Positions 1 through 8,985 are shown, numbered from the stretch's first letter. The stretch is DNA of 64,000 nt from an uncultured Collinsella sp. (GCA_934621885.1 CAKTUH010000003.1:12227-76226), one strand, 5' to 3'. Made by a program: numbers and translations. The notes: a model not told the origin generated them from the sequence alone.

Positions 1-221
1 CGAAGACGGCCACTTCTCACGATGAAAACGTGTATCGGAGTTGGCAAGACCCGCTGCAACGGGTGCCATCCGTGCCCCTATCTTATCCGCAAGCGCTCTG
101 GCATGCAAGCGTTGCGGCAAGCGATTGAAAGACACGGACGGGGTGAATTTGTGTCCGCACGGGCCCGTAGACTTCTCAATAAGGTTAAACGTTGGGTATT
201 CCGGCCGGTAGAGGAGTTGCC

Positions 222-548
222 ATGTACGAGCCTTCACGTGTTCTTTTGTCGTTTCATATTGCAGGATTTCAGTATGCCGATGGCGCCTTGGTCTTGGGCG
301 ATCTTAAAGCGGGCGATAAGCTGACGCTGTGTGCCGAGCGCGATAATCCCCATGATCCCGAGGCGGTTGCGATCTACTACGGCAACACCAAGCTCGGCTA
401 TGTTCCGGGAAACGAGGTCGGCCCGCTGTCCTTGATGATGTATTACGGCCACGAGGACGTATTTGAGGCTCGCGTGCAACAGGTTGCTCCCGAGCGCAGC
501 CCGTGGCATCAGGTGCGCGTTGGACTCTATGTGGTGGATGCTCGCTAG
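222..548 (+). CDS. HIRAN-domain protein
   Basis: A 108-residue protein that is essentially a lone HIRAN domain. The core runs from about residue 8 (FHIAGFQYADG) through the RDNPHDPEAVAI segment to the LGYVP motif near residue 65, which is the usual HIRAN signature. HIRAN domains bind DNA 3' ends or damaged DNA and are often fused to helicases and nucleases; here it stands alone, so its partner is unknown. The ATG at 222 is preferred over the in-frame ATG at 192 because GAGGAG lies at 211-216 with good spacing. The next small gene follows after 18 bases, so the two are probably co-transcribed. Confidence 0.8.
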   Translation: MYEPSRVLLSFHIAGFQYADGALVLGDLKAGDKLTLCAERDNPHDPEAVAIYYGNTKLGYVPGNEVGPLSLMMYYGHEDVFEARVQQVAPERSPWHQVRVGLYVVDAR

Positions 549-566
549 TCTGCAATGGAGGCAGCC

Positions 567-746
567 ATGTTCGATGACGACGACCTGTTCGATCTGGTAG
601 ATGATCCGTTTGAGTGGGATATGCTGCTCGATGACGATGAACTGGAGCAGGATCGCAGGAAGCAGAAGGATAAGAACGCCAAGGGTGACGCTTCGAAGAA
701 GAAGGACAAACGCCGCCGCGGCTTGTTTGGCGGGCTCTTTGGGTAA
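567..746 (+). CDS. Small acidic-then-basic protein, unknown function
   Basis: A 59-residue protein whose first half is strongly acidic (runs of Asp and Glu) and whose second half is Lys/Arg-rich, ending in a Gly-Phe tail (GLFGGLFG). I recognise no family. GGAGG at 557-561 precedes the ATG at 567 by five bases, so 567 is a better start than the in-frame ATG at 555, which overlaps that site. It lies directly downstream of the HIRAN gene. The charge pattern suggests an intrinsically disordered protein that may bind a basic partner or nucleic acid, but this is inference. Confidence 0.6.
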   Translation: MFDDDDLFDLVDDPFEWDMLLDDDELEQDRRKQKDKNAKGDASKKKDKRRRGLFGGLFG

Positions 747-812
747 CCGCGGCGCCAAAGCGTCTGTATACTAGGCACGTGTTAGACGCGTTGCGAAATG
801 AGGACACAGACG

Positions 813-1358
813 ATGATGTGGTTTACCGCCGACCTGCACCTGGGCGACACGAATATCCTACACGATATGGATCGACCGTTTGCCTCGGTCGAGGAGATGA
901 ACCGCAAGGTTATTGACGCCATCAACGAGTGCGTGGCTGCGGACGACCGCCTCTATATCCTGGGAGACTTTACGTATCGCTTGCCCATGGCGGAGGCCGT
1001 GCGCCTGCGCGAGCGTATTGCCTGCCAAAACGTGACGCTCATACGTGGTAACCATGACGGCGATTGGGAAGATCCGGACGCATCGCAGATCTGGGATGAC
1101 GTGCGCGATTACTTGGAGATTGCCCCAGGCTATGCCAAGGGACATCGTCTGGTTCTGAGCCATTACCCCATGCTCAGCTGGAACGGCAAGGCGCGTGGCG
1201 CCATTATGTTGCACGGGCATATTCATAGCAGGGGAGACCGCACCAACGCACGCAACCGTGATCGCGAGCGCCCCGTTTACCGCTACGATGTCGGCCTCGA
1301 CGCCAACAACTACAAGCCCGTAAGCCGAGACCAGATCTTGAGCTTCTTTGGGCTGTAG
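813..1358 (+). CDS. Metallophosphoesterase family protein
   Basis: A 181-residue calcineurin-like phosphoesterase. All metal-binding blocks are visible: DLH at residues 7-9, GD at 51-52, GNHD at 79-82, the SHYP histidine near 117 and GHIH at 135-138. This compact form is found in small bacterial phosphoesterases of unknown substrate, sometimes phage-like. The ATG at 813 is chosen because GAGGA at 800-804 is well spaced from it; the upstream in-frame ATG at 798 overlaps that site. Substrate cannot be told from sequence. The gene ends just before the hairpin at 1364-1402. Confidence 0.85.
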   Translation: MMWFTADLHLGDTNILHDMDRPFASVEEMNRKVIDAINECVAADDRLYILGDFTYRLPMAEAVRLRERIACQNVTLIRGNHDGDWEDPDASQIWDDVRDYLEIAPGYAKGHRLVLSHYPMLSWNGKARGAIMLHGHIHSRGDRTNARNRDRERPVYRYDVGLDANNYKPVSRDQILSFFGL

Positions 1359-1363
1359 CCCTC

Positions 1364-1402
1364 AAACCACCACGATGGGGACAGGCACCTTTGTGGTGGT
1401 TT
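1364..1402. repeat. Palindromic element with GGGGACAGG core, copy A
   Basis: Ten-base perfect arms (AAACCACCAC at 1364-1373 and GTGGTGGTTT at 1393-1402) enclose a loop containing GGGGACAGG. A T run follows on the plus strand, so it can act as the terminator of the metallophosphoesterase gene. A nearly identical element lies at 2195-2231, on the other side of the deacetylase gene. Confidence 0.85.
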
Positions 1403-1422
1403 TTCCTTAGATTGGAGTCGTT

Positions 1423-2187
1423 ATGAAGCAACTGTTGATTCGCGCCGATGATATTGGCTATTCGTACGCTGTTGACCTGGGGATCGCCCGCAGCGTCAAC
1501 GAGGGTTTGGTGCGCTCGGCGGGCCTTATGCCCAATATGCCCGAGGCCGAGCGTGGCTGGTCGCTCGTGGCGGATGCCGGCATTGCGGTGGGCCAGCATA
1601 CCAACGTGTGTCTGGGCAAGCCGTGTGCCGCCCCGGAGCTCATTCCGAGCATGCTCAGCGAGAACGGTGAGTTTCATAGCAGCCGTACCTTCCGCGAGCA
1701 TTTTAAACGCGGCGAGGAGTTGATAGACTTCGACGAGGCCTGCATCGAGATCCGCGCGCAGCATGACCGCTTTGTCGAGATCGTGGGCCGCGAACCCGAT
1801 TACTTTGAGGCCCATGCCGTCATGAGCAAAAACCTTAACCGAGCGATCTCGGCGGTTGCCCGGGAACTGGGCCTTAAGGAGCAAAAGGCAAGCTTCGACC
1901 CCACGGCGGTTGTGCGTTGCGGTGCCACCGACCTGCGCATGGTGATGCATTCGATGGAGCCGGGCTACGAACCCAAGGACTCGATTATGCAGACGGTTCG
2001 CGAGATGGAGGACGGCGAGACGGTCGTCTTTGTGTGCCATCCAGGCTATCTCGATCGTTTTATCCTCGAAAGCAGCTCGCTCACGACCGACCGCACCAAG
2101 GAGGTCGATGCACTGATCGACCCCGAGCTGCGGGCGTGGCTCGAGGCTCAGGACGACCTGCGTCTGATCGACTACCGCGACCTGTAA
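1423..2187 (+). CDS. YdjC/ChbG-family carbohydrate deacetylase
   Basis: A 254-residue protein of the YdjC-like family, metal-dependent deacetylases acting on N-acetylated oligosaccharides such as chitobiose. Metal-site motifs are visible: RADDIGYS at residues 7-14 (Asp9, Asp10), GQHTN with His59, and EAHAVMS with His131; CHPGY occurs near residue 207. Length matches the family. GGAG at 1414-1417 supports the ATG at 1423. No sugar transporter or glycosidase adjoins it, so the physiological substrate is open. Copies of one palindrome lie immediately upstream and downstream, as if the gene formed a cassette. Confidence 0.85.
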   Translation: MKQLLIRADDIGYSYAVDLGIARSVNEGLVRSAGLMPNMPEAERGWSLVADAGIAVGQHTNVCLGKPCAAPELIPSMLSENGEFHSSRTFREHFKRGEELIDFDEACIEIRAQHDRFVEIVGREPDYFEAHAVMSKNLNRAISAVARELGLKEQKASFDPTAVVRCGATDLRMVMHSMEPGYEPKDSIMQTVREMEDGETVVFVCHPGYLDRFILESSSLTTDRTKEVDALIDPELRAWLEAQDDLRLIDYRDL

Positions 2188-2194
2188 AGATCAA

Positions 2195-2231
2195 AACCAC
2201 CACAATGGGGACTGGCACCTTTGTGGTGGTT
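2195..2231. repeat. Palindromic element with GGGGACTGG core, copy B
   Basis: Eleven-base perfect arms (AACCACCACAA at 2195-2205 and TTGTGGTGGTT at 2221-2231) enclose TGGGGACTGGCACCT. It matches the element at 1364-1402 except for a few bases, including ACAGG changed to ACTGG. It follows the deacetylase stop codon and could terminate transcription. Confidence 0.85.
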
Positions 2232-2326
2232 CTGGCGCCGTTGCCATTCTGGCGGCGGCGCCTTTTTTGTCCGCATGGCGCGGTAGAGTGTAGGCGGTTG
2301 AAATTTGCGTCCATCGAGGAGCTGCT

Positions 2327-4084
2327 ATGAACGAGATCAAGTGCCCGCATTGCGGCGAAGTCTTTAAGGTCGATGCATCCGGCTATGCGGATATCGTCAA
2401 ACAGGTGCGCGATGCCGAGTTCTCGCGCGACCTGGATGAGCGCGTGAAGGCTGTCCAGCGCGAAGGCGAGCAGGCGTTGGAGCTTGAGCGCTCGCGCTCG
2501 ACTGCCGCCTTGCAGGAGGCGGAGTCTCAGCGCGACGCTCAGCTCGCTGAGCAGAAAAACGCTGCGGCTCAGGAGCTGGCGCAGGAAGTTGCCAAGCGCG
2601 ACGCCGAGCTTGCCGAGCTGCGTGCCAAGCTCGAGGGTGCTGCCGCAGAGCGTGAGAGCGCAAGTCAGCGTGCGGCTGTTGAGGCCCGTGCCGATGCGCA
2701 GAAGGAAAACGCCGAGCTGCAGCGCGAGATTGATAGCTTACGTGCGCAGTTGGGTCGCAAGGATGACGAGGCCAAGCTCGCAGAGGCCGCGGTGCGCAAT
2801 GCTGCTCAAAACGATCTGTCCGCCCGCGACGCCCAGATTGCCGAGCTGCAGGCGAAGCTCTCCGCGGCAGACAAGGCCCAGGAGATGGCGCTTGCCGCTG
2901 CCGCGGCTGAGTCGCAGCGCGAGCTCGCTGCGGCTCGCAGCGAAGCCGAGCGCACACTTGCCGACTATCAGGCGAAGGTGCAGGAGAAATTCTCCGCTGC
3001 AAAGGCTCAGTCTGCGCAGGAGGCAGAGGGTCTGCGTGCGCAGCTGCGCGAGCAAGAGCTGACGGCAAAGATGAACCTATCGGAGGCAGTCGCCGCGGCG
3101 GAGCGTGAGCGTGATGAAGCGCGCGCGAAGCTCACGAGCGAGCTTGCGGTGCGCGATTCTCGCGAGGAGCAAGCCAAGGCTGCCCACGAGCTCGAGCTTG
3201 CACAAGCTAAGCGTGCGAGCGATGAGCTGATTCGCTATAAGGACGAAGAGATTGAGCGCCTAAAGGACATGAAGGTTCGCCTGTCCACCAAGATGGTGGG
3301 CGAGTCGCTCGAGCAGCACTGTGAGACCGAGTTTAATCGCCTGCGCATGACGGCGTTTCCCAACGCGTATTTTGAGAAAGACAACGATGCATCCGAGGGC
3401 ACCAAGGGTGACTTCATCTTCCGGGAGTGCGACGCGAGCGGCAACGAGATCATCTCGATTATGTTCGAGATGAAAAACGAGAATGACGAAACCGCGACCA
3501 AGCACAAGAACGAGGACTTCTTTAAGAAACTCGACCACGATCGCCGCCAGAAAGGCTGCGAGTATGCGGTGCTCTGCACCCTGCTCGAGCCCGAGAGCGA
3601 GCTCTATAACGCCGGCATCGTGGACGTGAGCTATCGCTACGAGAAGATGTATGTGATCCGCCCGCAATTCTTCATCCCGATGATCACGCTGCTGCGCAAC
3701 GCCGCTATGGGCTCGCTGCGCTATAAGCGGGAACTGGCGGAGTACAAACAGCAGAACATCGATGTGACGAACTTCGAAGCCAAGATGGAAAAGTTCAAGG
3801 ATGGTTTCTCGCGCAACTACAACTTGGCGAGCAAGCAGTTCGAATCGGCAATCAAGGAAATCGATGCCGCTATTAAGCAGCTTGAGAAGACCAAAGACGA
3901 CCTGCGTCGCAGTACCGAGAACCTGCGCCTGGCCCACAACAAGGCTGATGAGCTTACAATCCGCAAGCTCACTTGGGGCAACAAGACCATGAAGGCGGCG
4001 TTTGACGAGGCGCGCGAGACGGCAACGGGCACGGGCGATGAGCCCGCCGAGGCCGATTCGTATGAGGTCGAGGATGCTGAGTAG
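2327..4084 (+). CDS. DUF2130 coiled-coil protein with nuclease-like core
   Basis: A 585-residue protein in three parts. An N-terminal CPHC (Cys6, Cys9) looks like half of a zinc ribbon. Residues about 30-310 are a long Ala/Glu/Arg-rich coiled coil. From about 320 comes the DUF2130 domain, with Asp362 (KGDFIF) followed by Glu381-x-Lys383 (EMKNE), an arrangement consistent with a PD-(D/E)xK nuclease fold. A second helical segment follows. RmuC-like coiled-coil nucleases have a similar plan, but function in this family is not established. GAGGAG precedes the ATG. It converges with the DUF3516 helicase across a strong terminator. Confidence 0.85.
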   Translation: MNEIKCPHCGEVFKVDASGYADIVKQVRDAEFSRDLDERVKAVQREGEQALELERSRSTAALQEAESQRDAQLAEQKNAAAQELAQEVAKRDAELAELRAKLEGAAAERESASQRAAVEARADAQKENAELQREIDSLRAQLGRKDDEAKLAEAAVRNAAQNDLSARDAQIAELQAKLSAADKAQEMALAAAAAESQRELAAARSEAERTLADYQAKVQEKFSAAKAQSAQEAEGLRAQLREQELTAKMNLSEAVAAAERERDEARAKLTSELAVRDSREEQAKAAHELELAQAKRASDELIRYKDEEIERLKDMKVRLSTKMVGESLEQHCETEFNRLRMTAFPNAYFEKDNDASEGTKGDFIFRECDASGNEIISIMFEMKNENDETATKHKNEDFFKKLDHDRRQKGCEYAVLCTLLEPESELYNAGIVDVSYRYEKMYVIRPQFFIPMITLLRNAAMGSLRYKRELAEYKQQNIDVTNFEAKMEKFKDGFSRNYNLASKQFESAIKEIDAAIKQLEKTKDDLRRSTENLRLAHNKADELTIRKLTWGNKTMKAAFDEARETATGTGDEPAEADSYEVEDAE

Positions 4085-4100
4085 GGGATAGCATATAGTG

Positions 4101-4147
4101 CAAAAAGCGGGGCCGCTGGCGATGCTGCCAGCGGCCCCGCTTCGTTT
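4101..4147. terminator. Bidirectional terminator between convergent genes
   Basis: Perfect 15-base arms at 4106-4120 and 4127-4141 with a six-base loop. An A run lies on the left and T-rich sequence on the right, so it can serve both the DUF2130 gene (plus) and the helicase gene (minus). Confidence 0.85.
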
Positions 4148-4164
4148 CGTTCCGCCACGCTGGG

Positions 4165-6846
4165 CTAGTCTTCGAGCAGGTCCTCGATAAAGCCGACGCG
4201 GTAGTGGGTGAAGATGACCTCGCCGCCGTCTTGCGTGGCGTCCAGATCGACATCGCCCATGATGCCAAAGTCGTGGTCGCCATCCTCGTCGGCAAAGATC
4301 TGATGCACGTGCCATACGTGATCGGTCTTCTCATCGCTCTCGTCGATGGTAAACATCGCGGCGCTGCGGGCGTCGCCGTTGGTGAGGATTTCCTCGTGCT
4401 GCTCATGGTAGGCATCGAGCGCCTTTTGCCAGCGGACCTCGCTCATGCCCCAGTCCTCGTCGAGCTCGCCTAGGTCGCGGACGTGCCCGCGGGCCGCAAG
4501 GGTCACGCGGCGGAAGAGCGCGTTGCGTACCAGCAGCGTGCAGCCGCGGCGGTCTGCCACAACCTCGTCGATGCCCTGCGGTGGCGCGGCGTCGAGGGCG
4601 GCCGGGTTGCCGGCGTTCTCCCATTCGTCCACCAAACTCGAGTCGACCGAGCGCACCACAAAGCCCAGCCACGAGATGATGTCGCGCAAGCGCTCGTCGC
4701 GCTTCTCGATGGGCACGGTGCGATCGAGCGAACGGTAGGCCTCGGCTAGGTAGCGCAGCAGAATGCCCTCGGAGCGGGCGATGCCAAGCTTTTGGATATA
4801 GCCCTTAAAGTCGCTCGCGCTCTCCAGCATGTCGCGCAGGACGCTCTTGGGCGAGAGCTGGTAGTCGTTGGCCCAGGGCACTTCTTGGCAGTACTTGTCG
4901 AAGGCGGCGTCGAGCAGGTCCTCGAGCGGTTTTTCATAGGTCACATCTTGGATGCGCTCCAGGCGCTCCTCGTACTCGACGCCGTCGGCCTTCATCTCGG
5001 CCATGGCGCGATCGCGTGCGGCGCGCTCCTGTGCGCGCAGGACCTGCTTGGGGTCCTCGAGCGTGGCTTCGACCATCGAGATGAGGTCCATGGTGTAGGT
5101 CTCGCTCTCGGGGTCGAGCAGCTCCAACGCGGCGAGCAAAAACGGCGAGAGCGGCTGGTCGAGCGCGAAGTCTTCAGGCAGGTCGACCGTCAGCGCGTAA
5201 TCGATGTCCGGTGCGGCGTCTGCGGGCGCATCGGGCGCGGGCGGCACCTCGGTGCGCACGACGACGCCGGAGTCAATGAGCGTGGCGAAGATCTCGTCGG
5301 CACGAACCTCGAGCTTGGCCTTTTCCTCGGGCGTTTGCAGGCTTGTCTCGATGAGATCGTGCACGCGGGCGCGGGCGTCGCCGCCCTGCTCGACCACGCT
5401 GATCACCATGGAGTGCGTGATGCGCAGACGCGGCTTGAGCATTTCGGGCTGCGTCTCGATCAGGCGCTCAAAGGTCTGCTTGTTCCAGGTGACAAAGCCC
5501 TCGGGGGCCTTCTTCTTTTTGATCTTGCGGAGCTTTTTGGGGTCGTCGCCCGCCTTGGCCATGAGCTTGGCGTTCTCGATCTCGTGCTCCGGTGCCTCGG
5601 CGATGACCATACCCTCGGTGTCAAAGCCCGAGCGGCCGGCGCGGCCGGCGATCTGATGGAACTCGCGGGCACGCAGGCGACGCATCTTGTAGCCGTCGAA
5701 CTTGGTGAGCGCGGTGAGCACCACGGTGTGGATGGGCACGTTGATACCGACGCCGAGCGTGTCGGTGCCGCAGATGACGGGCAGCAATCCCTGCTGCGCC
5801 AGGCGCTCGACCAATAGGCGATAGCGCGGCAGCATGCCGGCGTGGTGCACGCCGACGCCGCAGCCGAGCAGACGCTTGAGAATCTTGCCGAATGCCGTGG
5901 AGAAACTCGTGCCCTTGGCAGCCTCCTTGATGGCCTCGCGCTGCTCCTTGTTGGCGATGCCAAAGTTGGCGAGCGATTGCGCCGTGGCAAGTGCGGCGTC
6001 CTGGCTAAAGTGCACGATGTAGAGCGGAGCCTCGCCGCGGCGCATCGCGAGCTCGACGGTGCCCTCGAGCGAGGTCGTTACATAGTCGTAGCTCAGCGGC
6101 ACGGGGCGTGGGGCGTCGACGACGAGGTCGCAGGTGGCGCCGGTGTGCTCCTCGAGCGAGGCGGCGATCGCGGTGACATCGCCGAGTGTGGCGCTCATGA
6201 GCATGAATTGTGTATGGGGCAGGGTGAGCAGCGGCACCTGCCAGGCCCAGCCGCGGTCGGGGTCAGCGAAGTAGTGGAACTCGTCCATGGCAACGCAGCC
6301 CACGTCGGCATCCTCGCCCTCGCGCAGTGCGTCGTTGGCAAGGATTTCGGCTGTGCAACAGATGACGGGCGCCTTGGTGTTGATATGCGTATCACCGGTG
6401 ATCATGCCGACGTTATCGCGGCCGAGCACCTGCACCAGGTCAAAAAACTTCTCGCTGACTAGAGCCTTGATGGGGGCGGTGTAATAGCAGCGCTTGCCTT
6501 GCGCCATGCCCATAAAGAGCATGCCCAGCGCGACAAGCGACTTGCCCGAGCCGGTCGGCGTGCCCAAAATGACATGATCGCCAGCTGCCAGGTCCATGAG
6601 GGCCTCTTCTTGGTGGTCCCACAGCTCGATGCCGCGGTCGCTCGTCCATTCAAAGAAGCGCTCGAAGGCCTGATCGGGCGTGAGCCATGGTTCGGGCTCG
6701 CTGCCGTCCTCGGGCTCCCACCAGGTGGGGGAGAGCGCACCGAGCGAGCCGAACTCGGCCTCGGTGCCCGTGCCACCCGAGAATGAGCTGGCGGCGCCGG
6801 CGCCGGAGACGGTGCTGGCGGAAGTATCTGTCGTGGTCTGTGCCAT
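4165..6846 (-). CDS. DEAD/DEAH-box helicase with DUF3516 C-terminus
   Basis: An 893-residue superfamily II helicase. Walker A is GTPTGSGKS at residues 95-102, motif II is DEFH at 188-191, motif III is SAT at 218-220, and a QIAGRAGRSG motif VI is present in the second RecA domain. The remaining half matches the DUF3516 helicase family common in actinobacteria, related to the Ski2/Mtr4-like group and probably acting on RNA or DNA. The open frame extends to 7005, but I prefer the ATG at 6846: AGAGAAAG lies upstream, and the longer N-terminus would run into the inverted repeat at 6969-7090. The first 45 residues are low-complexity. Confidence 0.88.
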   Translation of the reverse strand: MAQTTTDTSASTVSGAGAASSFSGGTGTEAEFGSLGALSPTWWEPEDGSEPEPWLTPDQAFERFFEWTSDRGIELWDHQEEALMDLAAGDHVILGTPTGSGKSLVALGMLFMGMAQGKRCYYTAPIKALVSEKFFDLVQVLGRDNVGMITGDTHINTKAPVICCTAEILANDALREGEDADVGCVAMDEFHYFADPDRGWAWQVPLLTLPHTQFMLMSATLGDVTAIAASLEEHTGATCDLVVDAPRPVPLSYDYVTTSLEGTVELAMRRGEAPLYIVHFSQDAALATAQSLANFGIANKEQREAIKEAAKGTSFSTAFGKILKRLLGCGVGVHHAGMLPRYRLLVERLAQQGLLPVICGTDTLGVGINVPIHTVVLTALTKFDGYKMRRLRAREFHQIAGRAGRSGFDTEGMVIAEAPEHEIENAKLMAKAGDDPKKLRKIKKKKAPEGFVTWNKQTFERLIETQPEMLKPRLRITHSMVISVVEQGGDARARVHDLIETSLQTPEEKAKLEVRADEIFATLIDSGVVVRTEVPPAPDAPADAAPDIDYALTVDLPEDFALDQPLSPFLLAALELLDPESETYTMDLISMVEATLEDPKQVLRAQERAARDRAMAEMKADGVEYEERLERIQDVTYEKPLEDLLDAAFDKYCQEVPWANDYQLSPKSVLRDMLESASDFKGYIQKLGIARSEGILLRYLAEAYRSLDRTVPIEKRDERLRDIISWLGFVVRSVDSSLVDEWENAGNPAALDAAPPQGIDEVVADRRGCTLLVRNALFRRVTLAARGHVRDLGELDEDWGMSEVRWQKALDAYHEQHEEILTNGDARSAAMFTIDESDEKTDHVWHVHQIFADEDGDHDFGIMGDVDLDATQDGGEVIFTHYRVGFIEDLLED

Positions 6847-6968
6847 GTGGTTTGCTTTCTCTCGCGTTTGTCCGCCATCCATTATGGCGTAGCGGCGGCA
6901 TGGGGCGCCAGCGCGCGAGAAAATGCAGGAAATGGGCGTTCTGCCCAGCCCTTTGGCGCAGCTGCCAG

Positions 6969-7090
6969 CTAAGTGAGTAGACTTTTTGCAATATCGCGAG
7001 CACATGGCTTTTGCGCAAGGGCTCTACCTGCGGTTTTATTTTTCGCCATGCGGGTTGTGGTTGGCTATTGCAAAAAGTCTACTCACTTAG
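6969..7090. repeat. 25-bp perfect inverted repeat with 72-bp spacer
   Basis: The arm at 6969-6993 (begins CTAAGTGAGTAGAC) is the exact reverse complement of 7066-7090. The 72-bp interior holds a small TTGCGCAA palindrome and no coding capacity. It lies between the helicase start (6846) and the end of the trmB-like gene (7156), both on the minus strand. It could be a MITE-like remnant or a regulatory palindrome. Confidence 0.85.
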
Positions 7091-7155
7091 ATTTGAGGGT
7101 CGTTCGCTGGCGCCTATTTGCGCTTGTTTGCCGACGCCGCGACCATCAGAGGCCT

Positions 7156-7995
7156 CTAGGACTCCTGCGGTAAACGCTTCTTGCCCTTGCGGGCGCGGTT
7201 CTTAAAGTTTTCGACGGCTTCTTCCATGCCGAGGGGCACGTAGGTGAGCTCATCGAGGTCGTCGGGCAGGTAGCAGGCGAGGCTTTGCTCCTGCGCCCGG
7301 CCTGTCGCGAGCTGCTCTTCGGTGGGCTTCTCGCCGGGTGTGGCGCAGATGCCATAGACGACGGCGCCCATCTCGCGCGTGCGGCATTCGTACTCGGTCT
7401 CGGGATGCTCGGGATGGTCACGGCGAACGTCATCGCTTACCCAAAGCGTGTCGTAGCCGGCCGCGGCAAACTGGCCCAGGGCGTAGTCGCGCAGCGGCTT
7501 GCTGTCGGTGCGCAGCGTGACGGTGGCGCCAGCTGCGAAGAGCGGACGGTACAGCATTAGATGGTCGACATGGACAAGGCGCTTTTTGGCGTACTTGGCC
7601 TTGGGCTGCGGAGTGGGAAAGTTGATGGTGATGGCATCGAGCTCGCCTGCGGCAAACAGCCGCGGCAGCGATGCGGCACCACGGGGTAGCACGAGCGCGT
7701 TGGGCAGCTCCTGCTCGCAAATCTTCTGGGCGGCATAGGCAATGCAGATGGGTTCCTGGTCCATGCCGATAAAGAGCGTGTCGGGCTCACGGTGAGCACG
7801 CTCAACCAAGTAGGTTCCTTTGCCGCAGCCCAGATCCAGGTGAAGGCGGGCGAAGGGCTTGCCGCCAGCCGGCGTGCATGCCTCACGCCAGTGCCCAGCA
7901 TAGTTCTCGGGGCTCGTCTCGATGGCGTCGGCGTAGCGCTCCAGGCGCTCCTCGAGCACAAAGTTCTTAGGCGTGCGAACGTGGACGGCTCCCAT
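7156..7995 (-). CDS. trmB: tRNA (guanine-N7-)-methyltransferase, TrmB-like
   Basis: A 279-residue SAM methyltransferase. Motif I is DLGCGKG at residues 54-60, followed by an acidic strand end (GMDQEP). INFPTPQPKAKYAKKR corresponds to the TrmB signature FPDPWPKxxHxKRR, with some substitutions (Thr for Asp, Gln for Trp). TrmB forms m7G46 in tRNA. The divergence from the signature means an altered substrate cannot be excluded. The basic tail (KNRARKGKKR) fits RNA binding. The ATG at 7995 has an AAGGAG-like site (revcomp of GCTCCTTGG) just upstream. Confidence 0.75.
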   Translation of the reverse strand: MGAVHVRTPKNFVLEERLERYADAIETSPENYAGHWREACTPAGGKPFARLHLDLGCGKGTYLVERAHREPDTLFIGMDQEPICIAYAAQKICEQELPNALVLPRGAASLPRLFAAGELDAITINFPTPQPKAKYAKKRLVHVDHLMLYRPLFAAGATVTLRTDSKPLRDYALGQFAAAGYDTLWVSDDVRRDHPEHPETEYECRTREMGAVVYGICATPGEKPTEEQLATGRAQEQSLACYLPDDLDELTYVPLGMEEAVENFKNRARKGKKRLPQES

Positions 7996-8112
7996 GAGGC
8001 TCCTTGGTCATAAGTATGGAACGCATGGCCGCGCGTTCCAGCAATGGGTTGGAAGGGGTGGGCGCGATTTGCCCGAAAGATGCGGTACGGCTCAGCGGCG
8101 AGTCGTCGACGC

Positions 8113-8985
8113 CTACAGGCGCTTGAGGATCACGTAGCGGTTGAGCTCGCCGCTGCGACCGTCGGCGTGGAAGCGCTCAAGTTCGCGCACAGGGACCTCG
8201 CCGCTCTTGTAGAATGTGCGCACGCCGCGCACCAGGTCGGTGATCTGCTGATCGTCAAAGTGATGGCAGTAGCGGTAGGCGTGGCGGTCGTTTTGCCAGC
8301 CAATGAGGTGATCGCCGGCTTCGAACTGTGCGGAGTCGTAGCCCTCAAACGGCGGGGTGAGTTCGGCGCGGGCTTCGGCGCGAACGGCCTTGCGCGCCAT
8401 GCGCTCGTCGTTCATAAACTCCCAAAAGCTGATGGCGATGATGCCGCCCGGGCGCGTCTGGCGTACCAGGGCGTCGAGCACGCGCACGCGGTACTCGCAC
8501 GACGGCACGTGGTGCATAAAGCCAAAGCAGACCGAGATGTCGGCGAGTGGTGCATCGAAGAGCACGTCGGGCGTCTCGGCGGGGTTGAGCTTCATGAGGG
8601 CATCGAGCACGTCGAGTTCCTGGAAGTGCAGGTTGGGGATACGCAAGGCGTGGCCGCGCGCGTCGATGGCCAGATCCTGGCACGAGTCGACGCCGTAGAA
8701 CTCAAAGGGGCAGCTGGCATCCGCCGAGGGGCTCGCGCCATCTACGCCCTTGGCGGCAAGCGTGCCGCCGGCAGCAAAGTTCTCGAAGCGCATATTGCCG
8801 CAGGCAAGGTCGAAGACACGGACGGGATGCTCGATGGTGGCCACATCGAGCTGCTCGAGCGCGATGTCCATAGTGCGCACCCAGCCGGGCCACGGGGCCT
8901 GGCGCGTATCGGAAAAGGAGGCGGAGTGCTCGCGATAGAACGTATTGTTGAGCTGGATGAGCGATGAGGCGAAATCGCGGTTCAC
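8113..8985 (-). CDS. Class I SAM-dependent methyltransferase
   Basis: A 290-residue methyltransferase with motif I VFDLACGN near residues 57-64 and an acidic residue ending the second strand (FYGVDSC). VCFGFMHHVP marks motif IV, where a small-molecule methyltransferase usually carries its active-site loop. Closest in feel to the methyltransferase 11/25 families, but the substrate is unknown. I place the start at GTG 8985 because GGAGGG sits just upstream; a longer frame to 9120 would enter an untypical Cys/Arg-rich sequence. It is divergent from the XRE regulator gene. Confidence 0.78.
   Translation of the reverse strand: MNRDFASSLIQLNNTFYREHSASFSDTRQAPWPGWVRTMDIALEQLDVATIEHPVRVFDLACGNMRFENFAAGGTLAAKGVDGASPSADASCPFEFYGVDSCQDLAIDARGHALRIPNLHFQELDVLDALMKLNPAETPDVLFDAPLADISVCFGFMHHVPSCEYRVRVLDALVRQTRPGGIIAISFWEFMNDERMARKAVRAEARAELTPPFEGYDSAQFEAGDHLIGWQNDRHAYRYCHHFDDQQITDLVRGVRTFYKSGEVPVRELERFHADGRSGELNRYVILKRL

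Noticed and set aside
22..324. A Cys/Arg-rich 100-codon frame at the start of the window
   Set aside because: It overlaps the HIRAN gene by about 100 bases in another frame and has no ribosome site; treated as chance.
6847..7005. A longer N-terminus of the DUF3516 helicase
   Set aside because: The extension is Cys/Arg-rich, lacks helicase homology and overlaps the inverted repeat; ATG 6846 has the better ribosome site.
6969..7090. An intact insertion sequence
   Set aside because: The 72-bp interior cannot encode a transposase.
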